Part shown: piece after piece, positions 16,979 through 25,447 of the stretch
Position numbering within the stretch: position 1 is the first letter of the stretch
Layout of the letters: each line of letters starts with the position of its first letter
Source: JAAXVQ01 sp964604705
GTDB lineage: Bacteria > Oederibacteriota > JAAXVQ01
Reading direction: 5' to 3'
DNA length: 64,000 nucleotides
Assembly (NCBI GenBank): GCA_964604705.1
Contig: CAZSAP010000008.1
Location: forward strand, 88,563 to 152,562
Made by a program: the position numbers and the translations under genes
Notes under the pieces: model-generated
The model's input: the letters and a program-made list of their open reading frames with translations, nothing else
Database searches by the model: none
What the model was told of the DNA's origin: nothing

Positions 16979-18394
16979 CTATGATTTCAAAAACACCGCA
17001 TAGCATCGAAACGCCGAATACACATCCACCTTGCTGGAAAGTTCTTGCGGTGAATGCATGGAGAGCAACGGCGGCCCGGCATCAATGGTGTCCATCCCGT
17101 AGCGTGAAAAAAACTTAGCAATGGTCCCGCCACCGCCCAAATCCAAACGTCCCAGTTCGCCGGTCTGCCAGGCTATCTTGGACTCGTCCAACAACCCTAT
17201 CAGCCAGGACATGAATTCACCCGAGGCTTCATTGGTATCGTATTTACCACCGCCACCACCGTACTTCTCCACGGAAATACCGCCTCCCAATACCGAAGAA
17301 TTGCGCGAATCACTGATCTCCTTAAAATTCGGATTCAATGCTTCGGTCACATCCGCGCTAATGGCCGAGGCCGATTCCAAAACTTCGCAGGCGGTCAACG
17401 GTGTACCTGTTTTTCTTAGAATTTCGGCAGCAAAATTTTCCAACATGTGGCTCTGAGCCCCTGTGTCTCCGTCCGATCCAATCTCTTCTTTATCTGCAAA
17501 CAACGCAATGGCCACACCTTTGGCTTTTTCCAAACCCACAATCGCTTCCAAGGTCGCATACGCACACGACCGATCGTCTTGACCGTACGCGGCAATCATG
17601 GAGCAATCAAAGCCAACATCCACCGGTTTGGCCGCTGGGGTGAACGTTACGTCCGCAGAAAACAAATCTTTTTCCACCATGCCGTATTCGTCATGCAAGT
17701 AGCCCAATACCGCCGCTTTCACCTTCTCGGTTTCCGCATCGGCCGCGGGACGGTTTCCCAGCAAAATCCGCATCTGCTCACCTTCCACAACTTTGCGCGC
17801 CGTCTTATCCATTTGCTCGCGCGCTAAGTGCGGGGCCATGTCAGGGATCATAAATTGGGGTTCGCCGCTTTTTTCACCGATCACGATCTGCTTCACACCC
17901 TCACGTGTATGTATCACCGCGTGCATGCTTAGGGGAACATTCACCCACTGATATTTCTTGATCCCACCGTAGTAATGCGTTTGGAACAAGGCCAACGAGC
18001 TGTCTTCAAACAAGGGATTGGGTTTTAAATCCAGACGGGGACTATCGACGTGGGCTCCGACCAAACGCCAAGGACGCTGTACATTTCCAACCACGGCCGC
18101 CACCAAGGCGCGCCCTTTGATGTTTTTATATACGCGTTGTCCAGATTTTAAAGCAGCGCACTCACTGAGTGACTTAAACCCTTTTCGTTTTAACTCTTTT
18201 TCAATCCACTGCACACACTCACGCTCGGTCTTTGCATGCGCTAAAAACTGTTTATAGCGTACGGCGTATTCTTCCACGGCGTCCAGTTCTGATTTTTTGT
18301 ACTGGTCCCATGCCGAGGCTGGTTTAAAACTCATTTTTTTATATTTGTCGGTCTTGCTTTCAGTGGGTTTAGTTTTCTTTGCCTTTTTGGACAT
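16979..18394 (-). CDS. M18-family aminopeptidase
   Basis: A 471-residue di-zinc aminopeptidase of the M18 (aspartyl aminopeptidase) family, presumably cytoplasmic, releasing N-terminal residues from peptides. The metal and catalytic elements appear in the family order: GAHVDSPRLD, YGQDDRSCA, ADKEEIGSDGD, SADVTEALNPN and, near the end, LLSMHSPQE. The first ~25 residues are a Lys-rich extension before the conserved core. I chose the ATG at 18394 because CAGGAGG lies seven bases upstream; extending to 18457 adds residues with no homology. It sits 69 bases after the Thr/Pro-repeat gene on the same strand and may be cotranscribed. Confidence 0.93.
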   Translation of the reverse strand: MSKKAKKTKPTESKTDKYKKMSFKPASAWDQYKKSELDAVEEYAVRYKQFLAHAKTERECVQWIEKELKRKGFKSLSECAALKSGQRVYKNIKGRALVAAVVGNVQRPWRLVGAHVDSPRLDLKPNPLFEDSSLALFQTHYYGGIKKYQWVNVPLSMHAVIHTREGVKQIVIGEKSGEPQFMIPDMAPHLAREQMDKTARKVVEGEQMRILLGNRPAADAETEKVKAAVLGYLHDEYGMVEKDLFSADVTFTPAAKPVDVGFDCSMIAAYGQDDRSCAYATLEAIVGLEKAKGVAIALFADKEEIGSDGDTGAQSHMLENFAAEILRKTGTPLTACEVLESASAISADVTEALNPNFKEISDSRNSSVLGGGISVEKYGGGGGKYDTNEASGEFMSWLIGLLDESKIAWQTGELGRLDLGGGGTIAKFFSRYGMDTIDAGPPLLSMHSPQELSSKVDVYSAFRCYAVFLKS

Positions 18395-18463
18395 GCGTTT
18401 GCCTCCTGAAAATACATAACATTTTGCCAAGGTTTGTATTGTACTGCATTTTTGCATTGGACA

Positions 18464-19684
18464 CTATTTTTTTAGAATTGAGATTTTCTGGGTAAAGACC
18501 CAAGAACGGCTCTGATTTTCTTCCACCCCGGAAAAACGCACCACATAGACCCCTGGGGCCAGTTGGGTTTGAATAGGTTCCGATACTCGCATTCCTGGAA
18601 AAACCACGTGGGAAGTGCGCAACACGCATTCGCCTATCATATTGTATATAGCTAGTTCCAAGCTCCGAATCGGCATCTCATCTTCCCAAGCACATCTGAA
18701 CGTCCCCCGACTCGGATTAGGAAAACATACGAAGACACGTCCGCTTAAACCACCCCGAGATAAATCAAGGGGTGTTGCCGTTTCCGAAAAAAACGCCGTG
18801 CATGTCATACTGGGCGTAACCGGTCCCAAAGTAGGTGTCCCGGTAATCGTAGGCGAAACAGTTGCAGTCGTAGATTGAGTAGGTGTGAGTGTGACACTGG
18901 CCGAAGGCGTAGCGGTCAAAGACGCAGTCGCCGTCAGGGTCGCTGTGCGGGTGGTTGTATTCGTTATTGTAAACGTTCCGGTAAGTGTTGCTGTAAACGT
19001 GGCCGACACAGTTGCTGTCGGTGTGATGGTGGGTGTCGCGGTAATGGTTCGCGTTGCAGTCGCCGTAGGAGTCGGTGTGGTTGTAAGTGTGACTGACGGA
19101 GTTACCGTCGGGGTATTCGTAGACGTTCCCGTGGGGGTCGCAGTGGGCGAACCCGGGTTGATTCCCACCACAGCATCCCAAGACACTTGCCTTCCATCCA
19201 TCCCTTCAACCACCAGCTGCACTGAAACTTGATGAGTTCCCGCAAAAAAGCTCCAACCCGAACGAGCGGCCAATTCTTGCGCCACATTAAACACATACAA
19301 CCCAGGTGCGTTGTAGGAAGGGCTCAAATCGCAATATTGATACCCCGCCTCTTGTAGTTGCAACCCTACCTTAAACGAGGTTGAAGGGTCCACCGACTGC
19401 ACGGTAACACTAAGCACTGAGTATGCATCTAAGGTAATGCTGGTTGGTTGAGAATACGTTTTCCCCCAATTGGACCCACCCGAATTGATCACTGATTGTT
19501 TGGCATGTGAAAAACCATCATTAAGGAGTGTGGCATGAAATGTAACGGGATCGGTCACCCAACCGGTTGGTGTATTGCCTGTCGGGCCCGTAAAATGTTC
19601 TTGTAAAAAATAAACCGCCCACCCTTGCGCGGGCAACAGTCCACAAAGAAGTCCCAGCATAATTACGTGCCCAAGTCTTCGCAT
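18464..19684 (-). CDS. Secreted Thr/Pro-repeat protein with C-terminal sorting-type domain
   Basis: A 406-residue exported protein with the same plan as the gene at 4422. A signal peptide ends at GWA near residue 23. A beta-rich domain of ~155 residues with carbohydrate-binding or LamG-like character follows (FLQEHFTGPTGNTPTGW, then a conserved-looking VSVQLVVEGMDG). Then comes a Thr/Pro/Ala linker (~180-300), and a final Ig-like domain (VCFPNPSRGTFRCAW, LAPGVYVVRFSG) of the FlgD/secretion-tail kind. GGAGGGG precedes the ATG by four bases. The fold of the middle domain is my guess from its strand pattern. It is probably anchored on or released from the cell surface. Confidence 0.85.
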   Translation of the reverse strand: MRRLGHVIMLGLLCGLLPAQGWAVYFLQEHFTGPTGNTPTGWVTDPVTFHATLLNDGFSHAKQSVINSGGSNWGKTYSQPTSITLDAYSVLSVTVQSVDPSTSFKVGLQLQEAGYQYCDLSPSYNAPGLYVFNVAQELAARSGWSFFAGTHQVSVQLVVEGMDGRQVSWDAVVGINPGSPTATPTGTSTNTPTVTPSVTLTTTPTPTATATRTITATPTITPTATVSATFTATLTGTFTITNTTTRTATLTATASLTATPSASVTLTPTQSTTATVSPTITGTPTLGPVTPSMTCTAFFSETATPLDLSRGGLSGRVFVCFPNPSRGTFRCAWEDEMPIRSLELAIYNMIGECVLRTSHVVFPGMRVSEPIQTQLAPGVYVVRFSGVEENQSRSWVFTQKISILKK

Positions 19685-19781
19685 ATTCCCCTCCGGGAAC
19701 CTGCTGTACTGAGCCGCAAATATCTGCGTAGTTCATTAGACTTATATTGCCGATATGTTATTCCAACGAATCAAAGAGCCC

Positions 19782-20744
19782 TTAATTCTTCTTCAATTCT
19801 CCTCGACTGCCGCGTACACCGTTGCGTCCGGCTTTCTTCACTCGATACAGGGCCTGATCGCTAGCTTCTATAAGCTCTTCAGCTGTTGTGCCATCTCCCG
19901 GGAAGGTGGCCACTCCAATGGAAATAGTAATTTGAGTACCCATCGCCCCGTCACGCTTAACCCCCAAGCGTTTTTCTAAAATTGTTTGCCTGAGACGCTT
20001 GGCGTACCCAACAGCTTCAATCTGGTTGGTTTCAGGTAAAATGAGTGCAAACTCATCACCGCCGTAACGCGCCACAGTGTCGGATTCTCGCTTATTCTCC
20101 ATAAAAACAGCTGAAACATTTTGCAACAGACGATCCCCTTGACGATGGCCCAGGTGGTCATTGTATTCTTTAAAATGATCCAAATCCATAAGCAAGAGAC
20201 TTAGCACGCGGTTATAGCGGCGGGCGCGAGACAGTTCGTGTCGAAGTTGTTCCTGAAAGAAGCGATGGTTGTACAATCCGGTCAGGCCGTCTTCATTTAC
20301 AAACAGCAAAAGACAGTTCAGATCTTTTTCCGGCAACAAACGTAAATCGCGGGCATACCCTTTGTGATTATCAAAAAAATCCAGGACCGCGACACGTACG
20401 CCCACATTGCGTTTCAGGCTTTCCGAGAGTAAGTATTTATGCGTAAGAATTTCATTCCAAAGGGCATGTGCTTCTTCTGAGGGAAATAACTTGTGAGTCA
20501 ACGCCATCATTAGATCCGAATAAAGCTCTTCCCCACGATTGGCGCGTAATTTTTCCAGATGGTCCCACAACGCATTGGGGACCCGCTCCACATCACCGGC
20601 GAAATAATCCAAAACTTCAATGTCCTTGGAGAGCCAACCGGAAATGCTTTCACTCCCCTGGAGCAACACATGGATATTCGTGCATTCTTTGACATTCAGC
20701 GAAATACGCGGTTGGTGTATCTTTAGGCTTTCCGGTATCTCCAT
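19782..20744 (-). CDS. Diguanylate cyclase (GGDEF) with novel N-terminal domain
   Basis: About 320 residues. The C-terminal ~160 form a GGDEF domain that makes c-di-GMP from two GTP. DGLTGLYNHRFF opens it, MDLDHFKEYND gives the metal site, and ARYGGDEFALILPE is an intact active-site loop near residue 228. The sequence RESD five residues before GGDEF is the allosteric I-site (RxxD), so product inhibition is expected. The N-terminal ~160 residues are soluble and mostly helical and match no sensor I recognise. The third Met (20744) is the likely start since GGGGAG lies seven bases upstream; two other Met codons lie up to 24 bases earlier. Confidence 0.9.
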   Translation of the reverse strand: MEIPESLKIHQPRISLNVKECTNIHVLLQGSESISGWLSKDIEVLDYFAGDVERVPNALWDHLEKLRANRGEELYSDLMMALTHKLFPSEEAHALWNEILTHKYLLSESLKRNVGVRVAVLDFFDNHKGYARDLRLLPEKDLNCLLLFVNEDGLTGLYNHRFFQEQLRHELSRARRYNRVLSLLLMDLDHFKEYNDHLGHRQGDRLLQNVSAVFMENKRESDTVARYGGDEFALILPETNQIEAVGYAKRLRQTILEKRLGVKRDGAMGTQITISIGVATFPGDGTTAEELIEASDQALYRVKKAGRNGVRGSRGELKKN

Positions 20745-20791
20745 ATCCATACTCCCCAAGTGGACCATTCGCTGCTTTAAGTCTCGTCTTT

Positions 20792-20820
20792 ATTGTCGAT
20801 CCGGTAAAGGGTTATGTCAA
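20792..20820 (-). promoter_or_regulatory. Promoter of the GGDEF gene
   Basis: Minus-strand TTGACA (20815-20820), 17 bp spacer, GACAAT (20792-20797), about 50 bases upstream of the coding start. The -10 is imperfect. Confidence 0.5.
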
Positions 20821-20844
20821 GAAAGAATGCACGTGGGGAACGGT

Positions 20845-21249
20845 CTAGCCATGTTTCTGGGCCTGTACAGCCATCATTCCGCCGACGAGGTTACGAAGTT
20901 GGGTGTAGCCTTTTTTTTGCAGAAAAAGAAACGCCTGATGCGAACGCGCACCGCTCCGGCAGATGACAACAACCTCACGATCCTTCGGAACTTCAGTAAA
21001 CCGTTCTGCCAAAGAACCCAAGGGAATATTGACCACCCCGGGCAAAACCCCCGGGGCACTTTTTAATTCCATGGGTTCACGTACATCCAAAAGGTAAGGT
21101 GGGGGTGTCTGTTTAATCCGTTCCAATAGCTCCGCAGCTTGAATCATAAACGTGCCTCCAAGGGTAAGTGTGTTCATTATTTTACGAAACATCCGCCAAC
21201 CAAGTATTAGGGCGGCACCTATAGCCAAAGACCACAACATTATCGTCAT
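20845..21249 (-). CDS. Membrane-anchored single-domain rhodanese
   Basis: A 134-residue protein. An N-terminal hydrophobic helix (residues ~3-20) is followed by one rhodanese domain with the active-site loop CRSGARS, whose Cys carries persulfide. LLDVREPMELKSA marks the start of the domain. The domain therefore faces one side of the membrane. The ATG overlaps the TGA of the flavodiiron gene (ATGA), which makes it the last gene of the PerR-led operon. A link to sulfur or thiol repair under oxygen stress is inferred from that position. Confidence 0.88.
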   Translation of the reverse strand: MTIMLWSLAIGAALILGWRMFRKIMNTLTLGGTFMIQAAELLERIKQTPPPYLLDVREPMELKSAPGVLPGVVNIPLGSLAERFTEVPKDREVVVICRSGARSHQAFLFLQKKGYTQLRNLVGGMMAVQAQKHG

Positions 21250-22451
21250 GCATTCCCACCTTGAAGTGCCAGTACCGCTTGAGCTACCGTCTTTCCCAAA
21301 TCACGGGCAGCTTGCAAATCCTCTTCGCGTGGTTGAAACCGTACACGCAATCCAGGAGACACAACTTTGAACTTAAGCGACTTCAAACGTTCTTCCAACA
21401 TAGGAACCGCTTCACCACTCCAACCGTACGACCCAAAGGCCGCTACTAGTTTCCCTTTTAGTTTCACCGTTGCCAGCGAAGAAAGAAAATCCCAAACCGG
21501 TTTTACCGCATCCCCGTTGATGGTACAAGAACCAACCAAAATACCCGACGCTTGTTCCAAAACCGGAATCAACGATCCAATTTCCGCCCCTTCCAGATCA
21601 AAGAGAGAAGCCTGAACCCCAGCACTTTGCACGCCCTCGGCTACCGCTTGCGCCAAACGACCGGTCATCCCATAGGCAGAAACATAAAAAACCGGAATGC
21701 TTTCCAACCCACGGTGAGGAGTTGACCACTGGCGGTATGAATTCAAGAATTGCTCAAGGTTGTGATTCAATACCGGTCCATGACTGGGGGCAATGACCTT
21801 CAACGGCCTATTTTGGATAGCCTCTAACCCTTTTAAAACATACTCCTTGAAGGGACCCATAATTGCCTGAAAATAGTGTTCGAACGCAAATGAAAAATCT
21901 CCGACTCGATCTGAAAGAATTCCTTCGTGCGAATAATGGCACCCTAAAAAATCACAAGGAAACAGCGTCGCGTCCTCGGGGATATAGGTGAACATTGTAT
22001 CCGGCCAATGTAAAAACGGTGCTGTGATAAACTCCAATGTCTTCCCGCCCAAATCCAGTCGATCACCCGAGCCGACGGTCATGGGCTGAAGATCTTGATT
22101 CGTCAGCTCCTTTAAAAAAGCAGCACCATTTTTCGAAACCACTATTTTCGCTTTGGGCATACGCTGCAATGTATCTAAAATCGAACCTGAATGATCGGGT
22201 TCCAGATGATTGCATACGAGATAATCAATTTCGGTCAAAGGCACAACTTGCTCAACCGTGGCTAAAAACTCATCTTTGAAACCATGCTTGACGGTTTCAA
22301 TCAACGCCGTTTTTTCACGTCCGCGAACAACATATGCGTTGTACGAGGTCCCGTTCTCGGTTTTCATGATGATATCAAAAATCCGCAAATCAGGATTAAG
22401 TACTCCTACCCAGTAAACATTCTCTGCAATACGAACCGGTTCGTGATGCAT
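21246..22451 (-). CDS. Flavodiiron protein (A-type flavoprotein, O2/NO reductase)
   Basis: A 401-residue two-domain enzyme that reduces O2 to water or NO to N2O in anaerobes. The N-terminal beta-lactamase-like domain keeps the diiron ligands in CNHLEPDH, LHWPDTM, FPCDFLGCH and PSHGPVL. The C-terminal ~145 residues are a flavodoxin domain (VSAYGMTGRLAQ, GSCTINGD, GSYGWSGEAV). AAGGAGA precedes the ATG. Its neighbours are a rubredoxin-reductase-like FAD enzyme and a rubrerythrin with a rubredoxin-like end, which together could form a full NAD(P)H to O2 or peroxide route. Confidence 0.95.
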   Translation of the reverse strand: MHHEPVRIAENVYWVGVLNPDLRIFDIIMKTENGTSYNAYVVRGREKTALIETVKHGFKDEFLATVEQVVPLTEIDYLVCNHLEPDHSGSILDTLQRMPKAKIVVSKNGAAFLKELTNQDLQPMTVGSGDRLDLGGKTLEFITAPFLHWPDTMFTYIPEDATLFPCDFLGCHYSHEGILSDRVGDFSFAFEHYFQAIMGPFKEYVLKGLEAIQNRPLKVIAPSHGPVLNHNLEQFLNSYRQWSTPHRGLESIPVFYVSAYGMTGRLAQAVAEGVQSAGVQASLFDLEGAEIGSLIPVLEQASGILVGSCTINGDAVKPVWDFLSSLATVKLKGKLVAAFGSYGWSGEAVPMLEERLKSLKFKVVSPGLRVRFQPREEDLQAARDLGKTVAQAVLALQGGNA

Positions 22452-22462
22452 CTCGTCTCTCC

Positions 22463-23680
22463 TTAAAGATCAAATCCAGGGATACGTTTATAATCGAATC
22501 CGTCCTGCAACAATTCAAATTTAAAACCAGTGACGTCCAATTTGCGATCCATAATTTTTCTAAGCGACGTTGCCCCCGTGGTACGTCCAATTTGAATTGA
22601 GCCGACCACACGTCCTGCATCCAAAAATAGTTTAACCCAATATCCCGCTTCGCGTCGCAACAGAATTTCCGCTTGCGGTAGGCGAATATCGCCTTGCGAA
22701 CATACCTCAACACCTGCAACCTTCAATGTTGTGGAAGGCGCCAAACCCGGATAGACCGCATCACCGCCTGCGGCATTCAGGCCCGCGACGCGTCCCATGG
22801 CTTGACTCGCGGCCCACAATCCAGCCACACCACCGTGCCATTCTGCGACATCACCCGCAGCCCAAATATCTGGATGCCGTGTTTGCATGCGATCATCCAC
22901 TAAAATTCCACGGTTAACGTGAATGTCTGTTCCTGCGACCAACTCCGTACGCGGCCGAATGCCCGCCGACAACACAACCAAATCGGCATTTAACTCAGCT
23001 CCGCTTCCCAACACCAGTGTTACTTTGTCATCGCTGGTACGAACTTGAAAAACGGTAGTTCCCACATAAAATTCAAACCCAAGAGGAATCAACTTTTCCT
23101 GGAGTAAAATTGAACCTTCCTCATCCACTTGACGGGGCAGGAGCCACGGAGCGGCTTCGATCACCACGACATGCAATCCCAATCGGGTCAAAGCATATCC
23201 GGCTTCCAACCCCAGTAGTCCACCGCCAATTAAAACAGCCGACTTCTTGCCGACGGCCTGAGTACGAATTTTCACTGCATCTTCCACAGTCCTTAAAACG
23301 AACACATTTTTTGAGGGCAAGCCCGAAATGGTTGGTTGGACCGGTGCCGCCCCCATCGCCAAAATCAACTTCCGATACGCCAATAGCTCTCCCCGCTCTA
23401 ACGTCACGTTATGCGCCAATGGATCTACCGCGACGGCATTCTGACAAAGCTGTAGCCGTATTTTTCGAGACGTATACCATTCGTCTGGATGCAGGCGAAT
23501 GGCCTCGGGGGATACCTGCCCCGAGACCACTTCCGGTAAACGAGGGCGTGAATAACAAGCTAAACCTTCATTGGAAATAATCGTCACCGCGGTGTCCGGG
23601 TCCAATTCGCGGAAAGCATTAGCTGCTGCGGCACCTGCCGGACCGTGCCCAATAACCACCAACCCTGGTTGATCATTCAC
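22463..23680 (-). CDS. FAD-dependent NAD(P)H oxidoreductase, rubredoxin reductase-like
   Basis: About 406 residues of the pyridine nucleotide-disulfide reductase fold without the redox-active Cys pair. The FAD-binding motif VVIGHGPAGAAAA is at the N-terminus, NAD(P) binding at IGGGLLGLEAGYAL near the middle, and the second FAD site at WAAGDVAEWHGG. The C-terminal domain resembles those of NROR and nitrite reductase NirB-like enzymes. I place the start at GTG 23680, one base after the rubrerythrin stop, because the FAD motif then sits at the normal distance; a longer frame runs inside the neighbouring gene. It presumably passes electrons to rubrerythrin and the flavodiiron protein. Confidence 0.88.
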   Translation of the reverse strand: MNDQPGLVVIGHGPAGAAAANAFRELDPDTAVTIISNEGLACYSRPRLPEVVSGQVSPEAIRLHPDEWYTSRKIRLQLCQNAVAVDPLAHNVTLERGELLAYRKLILAMGAAPVQPTISGLPSKNVFVLRTVEDAVKIRTQAVGKKSAVLIGGGLLGLEAGYALTRLGLHVVVIEAAPWLLPRQVDEEGSILLQEKLIPLGFEFYVGTTVFQVRTSDDKVTLVLGSGAELNADLVVLSAGIRPRTELVAGTDIHVNRGILVDDRMQTRHPDIWAAGDVAEWHGGVAGLWAASQAMGRVAGLNAAGGDAVYPGLAPSTTLKVAGVEVCSQGDIRLPQAEILLRREAGYWVKLFLDAGRVVGSIQIGRTTGATSLRKIMDRKLDVTGFKFELLQDGFDYKRIPGFDL

Positions 23681-23681
23681 T

Positions 23682-24260
23682 TTAATAATTCTCCGTAGCC
23701 AACTCAAAATATTTCTGAGGATGACGACATGCTGGGCATGAGGCCGGCGCTTCCGGGCCCTCATGGATCATGCCGCAATTCCGACATTTCCATTTAACAT
23801 TGCCAGTCTTTTTGAAAACCTGTCCTTTTTGGACATTTTCCAACAACTTACGATAGCGTGACTCATGGGCATTTTCCACCTTGGCAATATTTTCAAATGC
23901 TTCTGCAACCTCCGGAAATCCTTCTTCTTGTGCAATTTTAGCGGCTTCAGGATAAAGCTTTGTCCACTCTTCATGCTCACCTTCTGCGGCCGCTTTTAAA
24001 TTGTCCTGCGTGGTCCCAATCACACCCGCAGGATACATAGCAACAATTTCTACCATTCCGCCTTCTAAAAATTTGAAAAAGCGCTTGGCATGTTCCTTTT
24101 CATTCTCCGCGGTTTCTTTAAACAACTCGGCAATCTGCAGATATCCCTCTTTTTCCGCCACTCCCGCAGCATACGTATAACGATTACGGGCCTGTGACTC
24201 TCCAGCAAAAGCTGCAAGCAAATTTTTCTCTGTCTTTGTCCCTTTAACACTCTTACTCAT
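23682..24260 (-). CDS. Rubrerythrin
   Basis: A 192-residue peroxide-scavenging protein. A ferritin-like four-helix bundle with the diiron ligands (AFAGESQARNRY, TAENEKEHAKRFF, EEWTKLYPEA, KVENAHESRY) is followed by a C-terminal rubredoxin-like knuckle with the cysteine pairs WKCRNCG and SCPACRHP. Both metal centres appear complete. The ATG at 24260 overlaps the TGA of the upstream PerR-like gene, and AGGAGG lies eight bases before it. It reduces hydrogen peroxide using electrons from the FAD enzyme encoded next. Confidence 0.95.
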   Translation of the reverse strand: MSKSVKGTKTEKNLLAAFAGESQARNRYTYAAGVAEKEGYLQIAELFKETAENEKEHAKRFFKFLEGGMVEIVAMYPAGVIGTTQDNLKAAAEGEHEEWTKLYPEAAKIAQEEGFPEVAEAFENIAKVENAHESRYRKLLENVQKGQVFKKTGNVKWKCRNCGMIHEGPEAPASCPACRHPQKYFELATENY

Positions 24261-24673
24261 TTGTGTTTCCTCCTTGATGATTGGGCATGCTTGGACGTAC
24301 ATACCAAACATATACCTTTAATATCTACATCCACCCGCTCCATTAAAAATCCGGTTGGAGTGGTGTGTTGCAAACGCTCCAAAAGCACTTGATTTAGGGA
24401 TAAATCATACACGCTATCACACACACGACAATAAAAATGTGCATGTGGTTGCAAATCAGCATCAAAATGGGATTGTTTTCCCTGACCGGTTAATTCGCGT
24501 ATCTTGCCTTGTTGTTTTAAAATACCGAGGTTGCGATACACTGTACCCAATGAAAGATTAGGCATCTCTGCCTTTATCCACTGATGCAGTGTGGTTGCAG
24601 TAGGATGTTCGCGCGTCCCAGCTAAACGTTCAAGCAAAATCTTCCTTTGTTTGCTCAATCGATGGGTTTGCAT
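24257..24673 (-). CDS. Fur/PerR-family peroxide-responsive regulator
   Basis: About 138 residues, the usual length for the family. The N-terminal winged helix contains EHPTATTLHQWI and SLGTVYRNLGIL, and the metal-binding half has HAHFYCRVC plus a second pair CLVC, the structural zinc site. Because it leads an operon of rubrerythrin, an FAD reductase, a flavodiiron protein and rhodanese, PerR-like peroxide sensing is more likely than iron regulation by Fur. The ATG at 24673 is preceded by GAGGG. A candidate operator covers its promoter, consistent with self-repression. Confidence 0.9.
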   Translation of the reverse strand: MQTHRLSKQRKILLERLAGTREHPTATTLHQWIKAEMPNLSLGTVYRNLGILKQQGKIRELTGQGKQSHFDADLQPHAHFYCRVCDSVYDLSLNQVLLERLQHTTPTGFLMERVDVDIKGICLVCTSKHAQSSRRKHK

Positions 24674-24683
24674 CAAGCCCTCT

Positions 24684-24711
24684 TATCAGTAATGATTCCT
24701 AATAATAATTT
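24684..24711. promoter_or_regulatory. Candidate Fur/PerR box
   Basis: AT-rich imperfect palindrome around AATGATTCCTAATAATAATT that overlaps the -10 and the likely transcription start. It resembles the TTATAAT-type PerR box but matches only partly. Confidence 0.4.
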
Positions 24712-24730
24712 ACCCCAGTACTTATGTCAA
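24702..24730 (-). promoter_or_regulatory. Promoter of the perR-rubrerythrin operon
   Basis: Minus-strand consensus TTGACA (24725-24730), 17 bp spacer, TATTAT (24702-24707). Confidence 0.8.
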
Positions 24731-24733
24731 GCA

Positions 24734-24771
24734 ATAAAAAAAGCCCGCCCCAAAGAACTTGGGACGGGCTT
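24734..24771 (-). terminator. Terminator downstream of hsp20
   Basis: Minus-strand stem AAGCCCGTCCCAA / TTGGGGCGGGCTT (one mismatch) followed by a T7 run. It ends just upstream of the perR -35 box. Confidence 0.88.
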
Positions 24772-24785
24772 CTGCTTCAACCACC

Positions 24786-25223
24786 TTACTTAATTTCAAT
24801 TTCTTTTGGCTTTACACTTTCAGCCTTTGGAACGACCAAACTCAACACCCCATCCTTGAATTCAGCATTAATCTTTCCGCTATCAATGGATTCCGGTAGA
24901 CGAAAACTGCGGCTGAAGTTTCCATAAACACGTTCACTCCGATGAAAACTCACGTCTTGTGCCGCTTTCTCAAACTTCTTTTCTCCGGAAAGGGTTAATA
25001 CATTTTCGCTCAAGGTTACTTTAATGTTTTCTTTGCTCACACCGGGTAGATCCGCTCGTAAAAAATACGCTTCTTTATTCTCCGTCAGATCAATATCCGG
25101 TGCCCAACAGGTTTCACATTCTCCCTCACCTTTTTGTGCTGTAGAAAAATCATCCCACAAATGTCCAAACTCTCTGTTTAAATTAATCAGACTGCGATAC
25201 GGGCTCCAACGAATCATGGTCAT
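24786..25223 (-). CDS. Hsp20 small heat-shock protein
   Basis: About 145 residues. A short helical N-terminus (MIRWSPYRSLINLNREF) precedes an alpha-crystallin domain with the hallmark motifs ADLPGVSKENI, NVLTLSGEKK and AEFKDGVLSLVVPK. It should form oligomers that hold unfolding proteins. The start at 25223 has GGGAG nine bases upstream; an ATG three codons earlier abuts the same site and is less likely. Regulation is unusual: the upstream DNA carries a sigma-54-type -24/-12 element rather than a visible sigma-70 or CIRCE element. Confidence 0.93.
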   Translation of the reverse strand: MTMIRWSPYRSLINLNREFGHLWDDFSTAQKGEGECETCWAPDIDLTENKEAYFLRADLPGVSKENIKVTLSENVLTLSGEKKFEKAAQDVSFHRSERVYGNFSRSFRLPESIDSGKINAEFKDGVLSLVVPKAESVKPKEIEIK

Positions 25224-25275
25224 GGTAGCCATCTCCCTTCAAAGATATTGGATTCATGCATCCGTATCTTTATAC

Positions 25276-25291
25276 TGCAGGGATCATGCCA
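25276..25291 (-). promoter_or_regulatory. Sigma-54 (-24/-12) promoter of hsp20
   Basis: Minus-strand TGGCATGATCCCTGCA compared with TGGCACGNNNNTTGCW: 10 of 12 fixed positions match, with correct GG-GC spacing. The implied start lies about 40 bases before the hsp20 ATG. Confidence 0.6.
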
Positions 25292-25447
25292 AATTTAAAA
25301 ACCCAAACCCCTAGAAAACGTATTTAGAAAACCATTTGATTTAAAGCCTATTATTTCGAGGTAGAATCAGGGAGGTTTAACATGGTGTATTACTGTTGCA
25401 CGTTGGAACAAACCAATGTTGCAAAACGAAACCCAAATAATATATGC

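Noticed and set aside
23681..23764. Longer N-terminus of the FAD enzyme (start at 23764)
   Set aside because: It would overlap the rubrerythrin end by 83 bases and add 28 basic residues with no homology. GTG 23680 places the FAD motif correctly.
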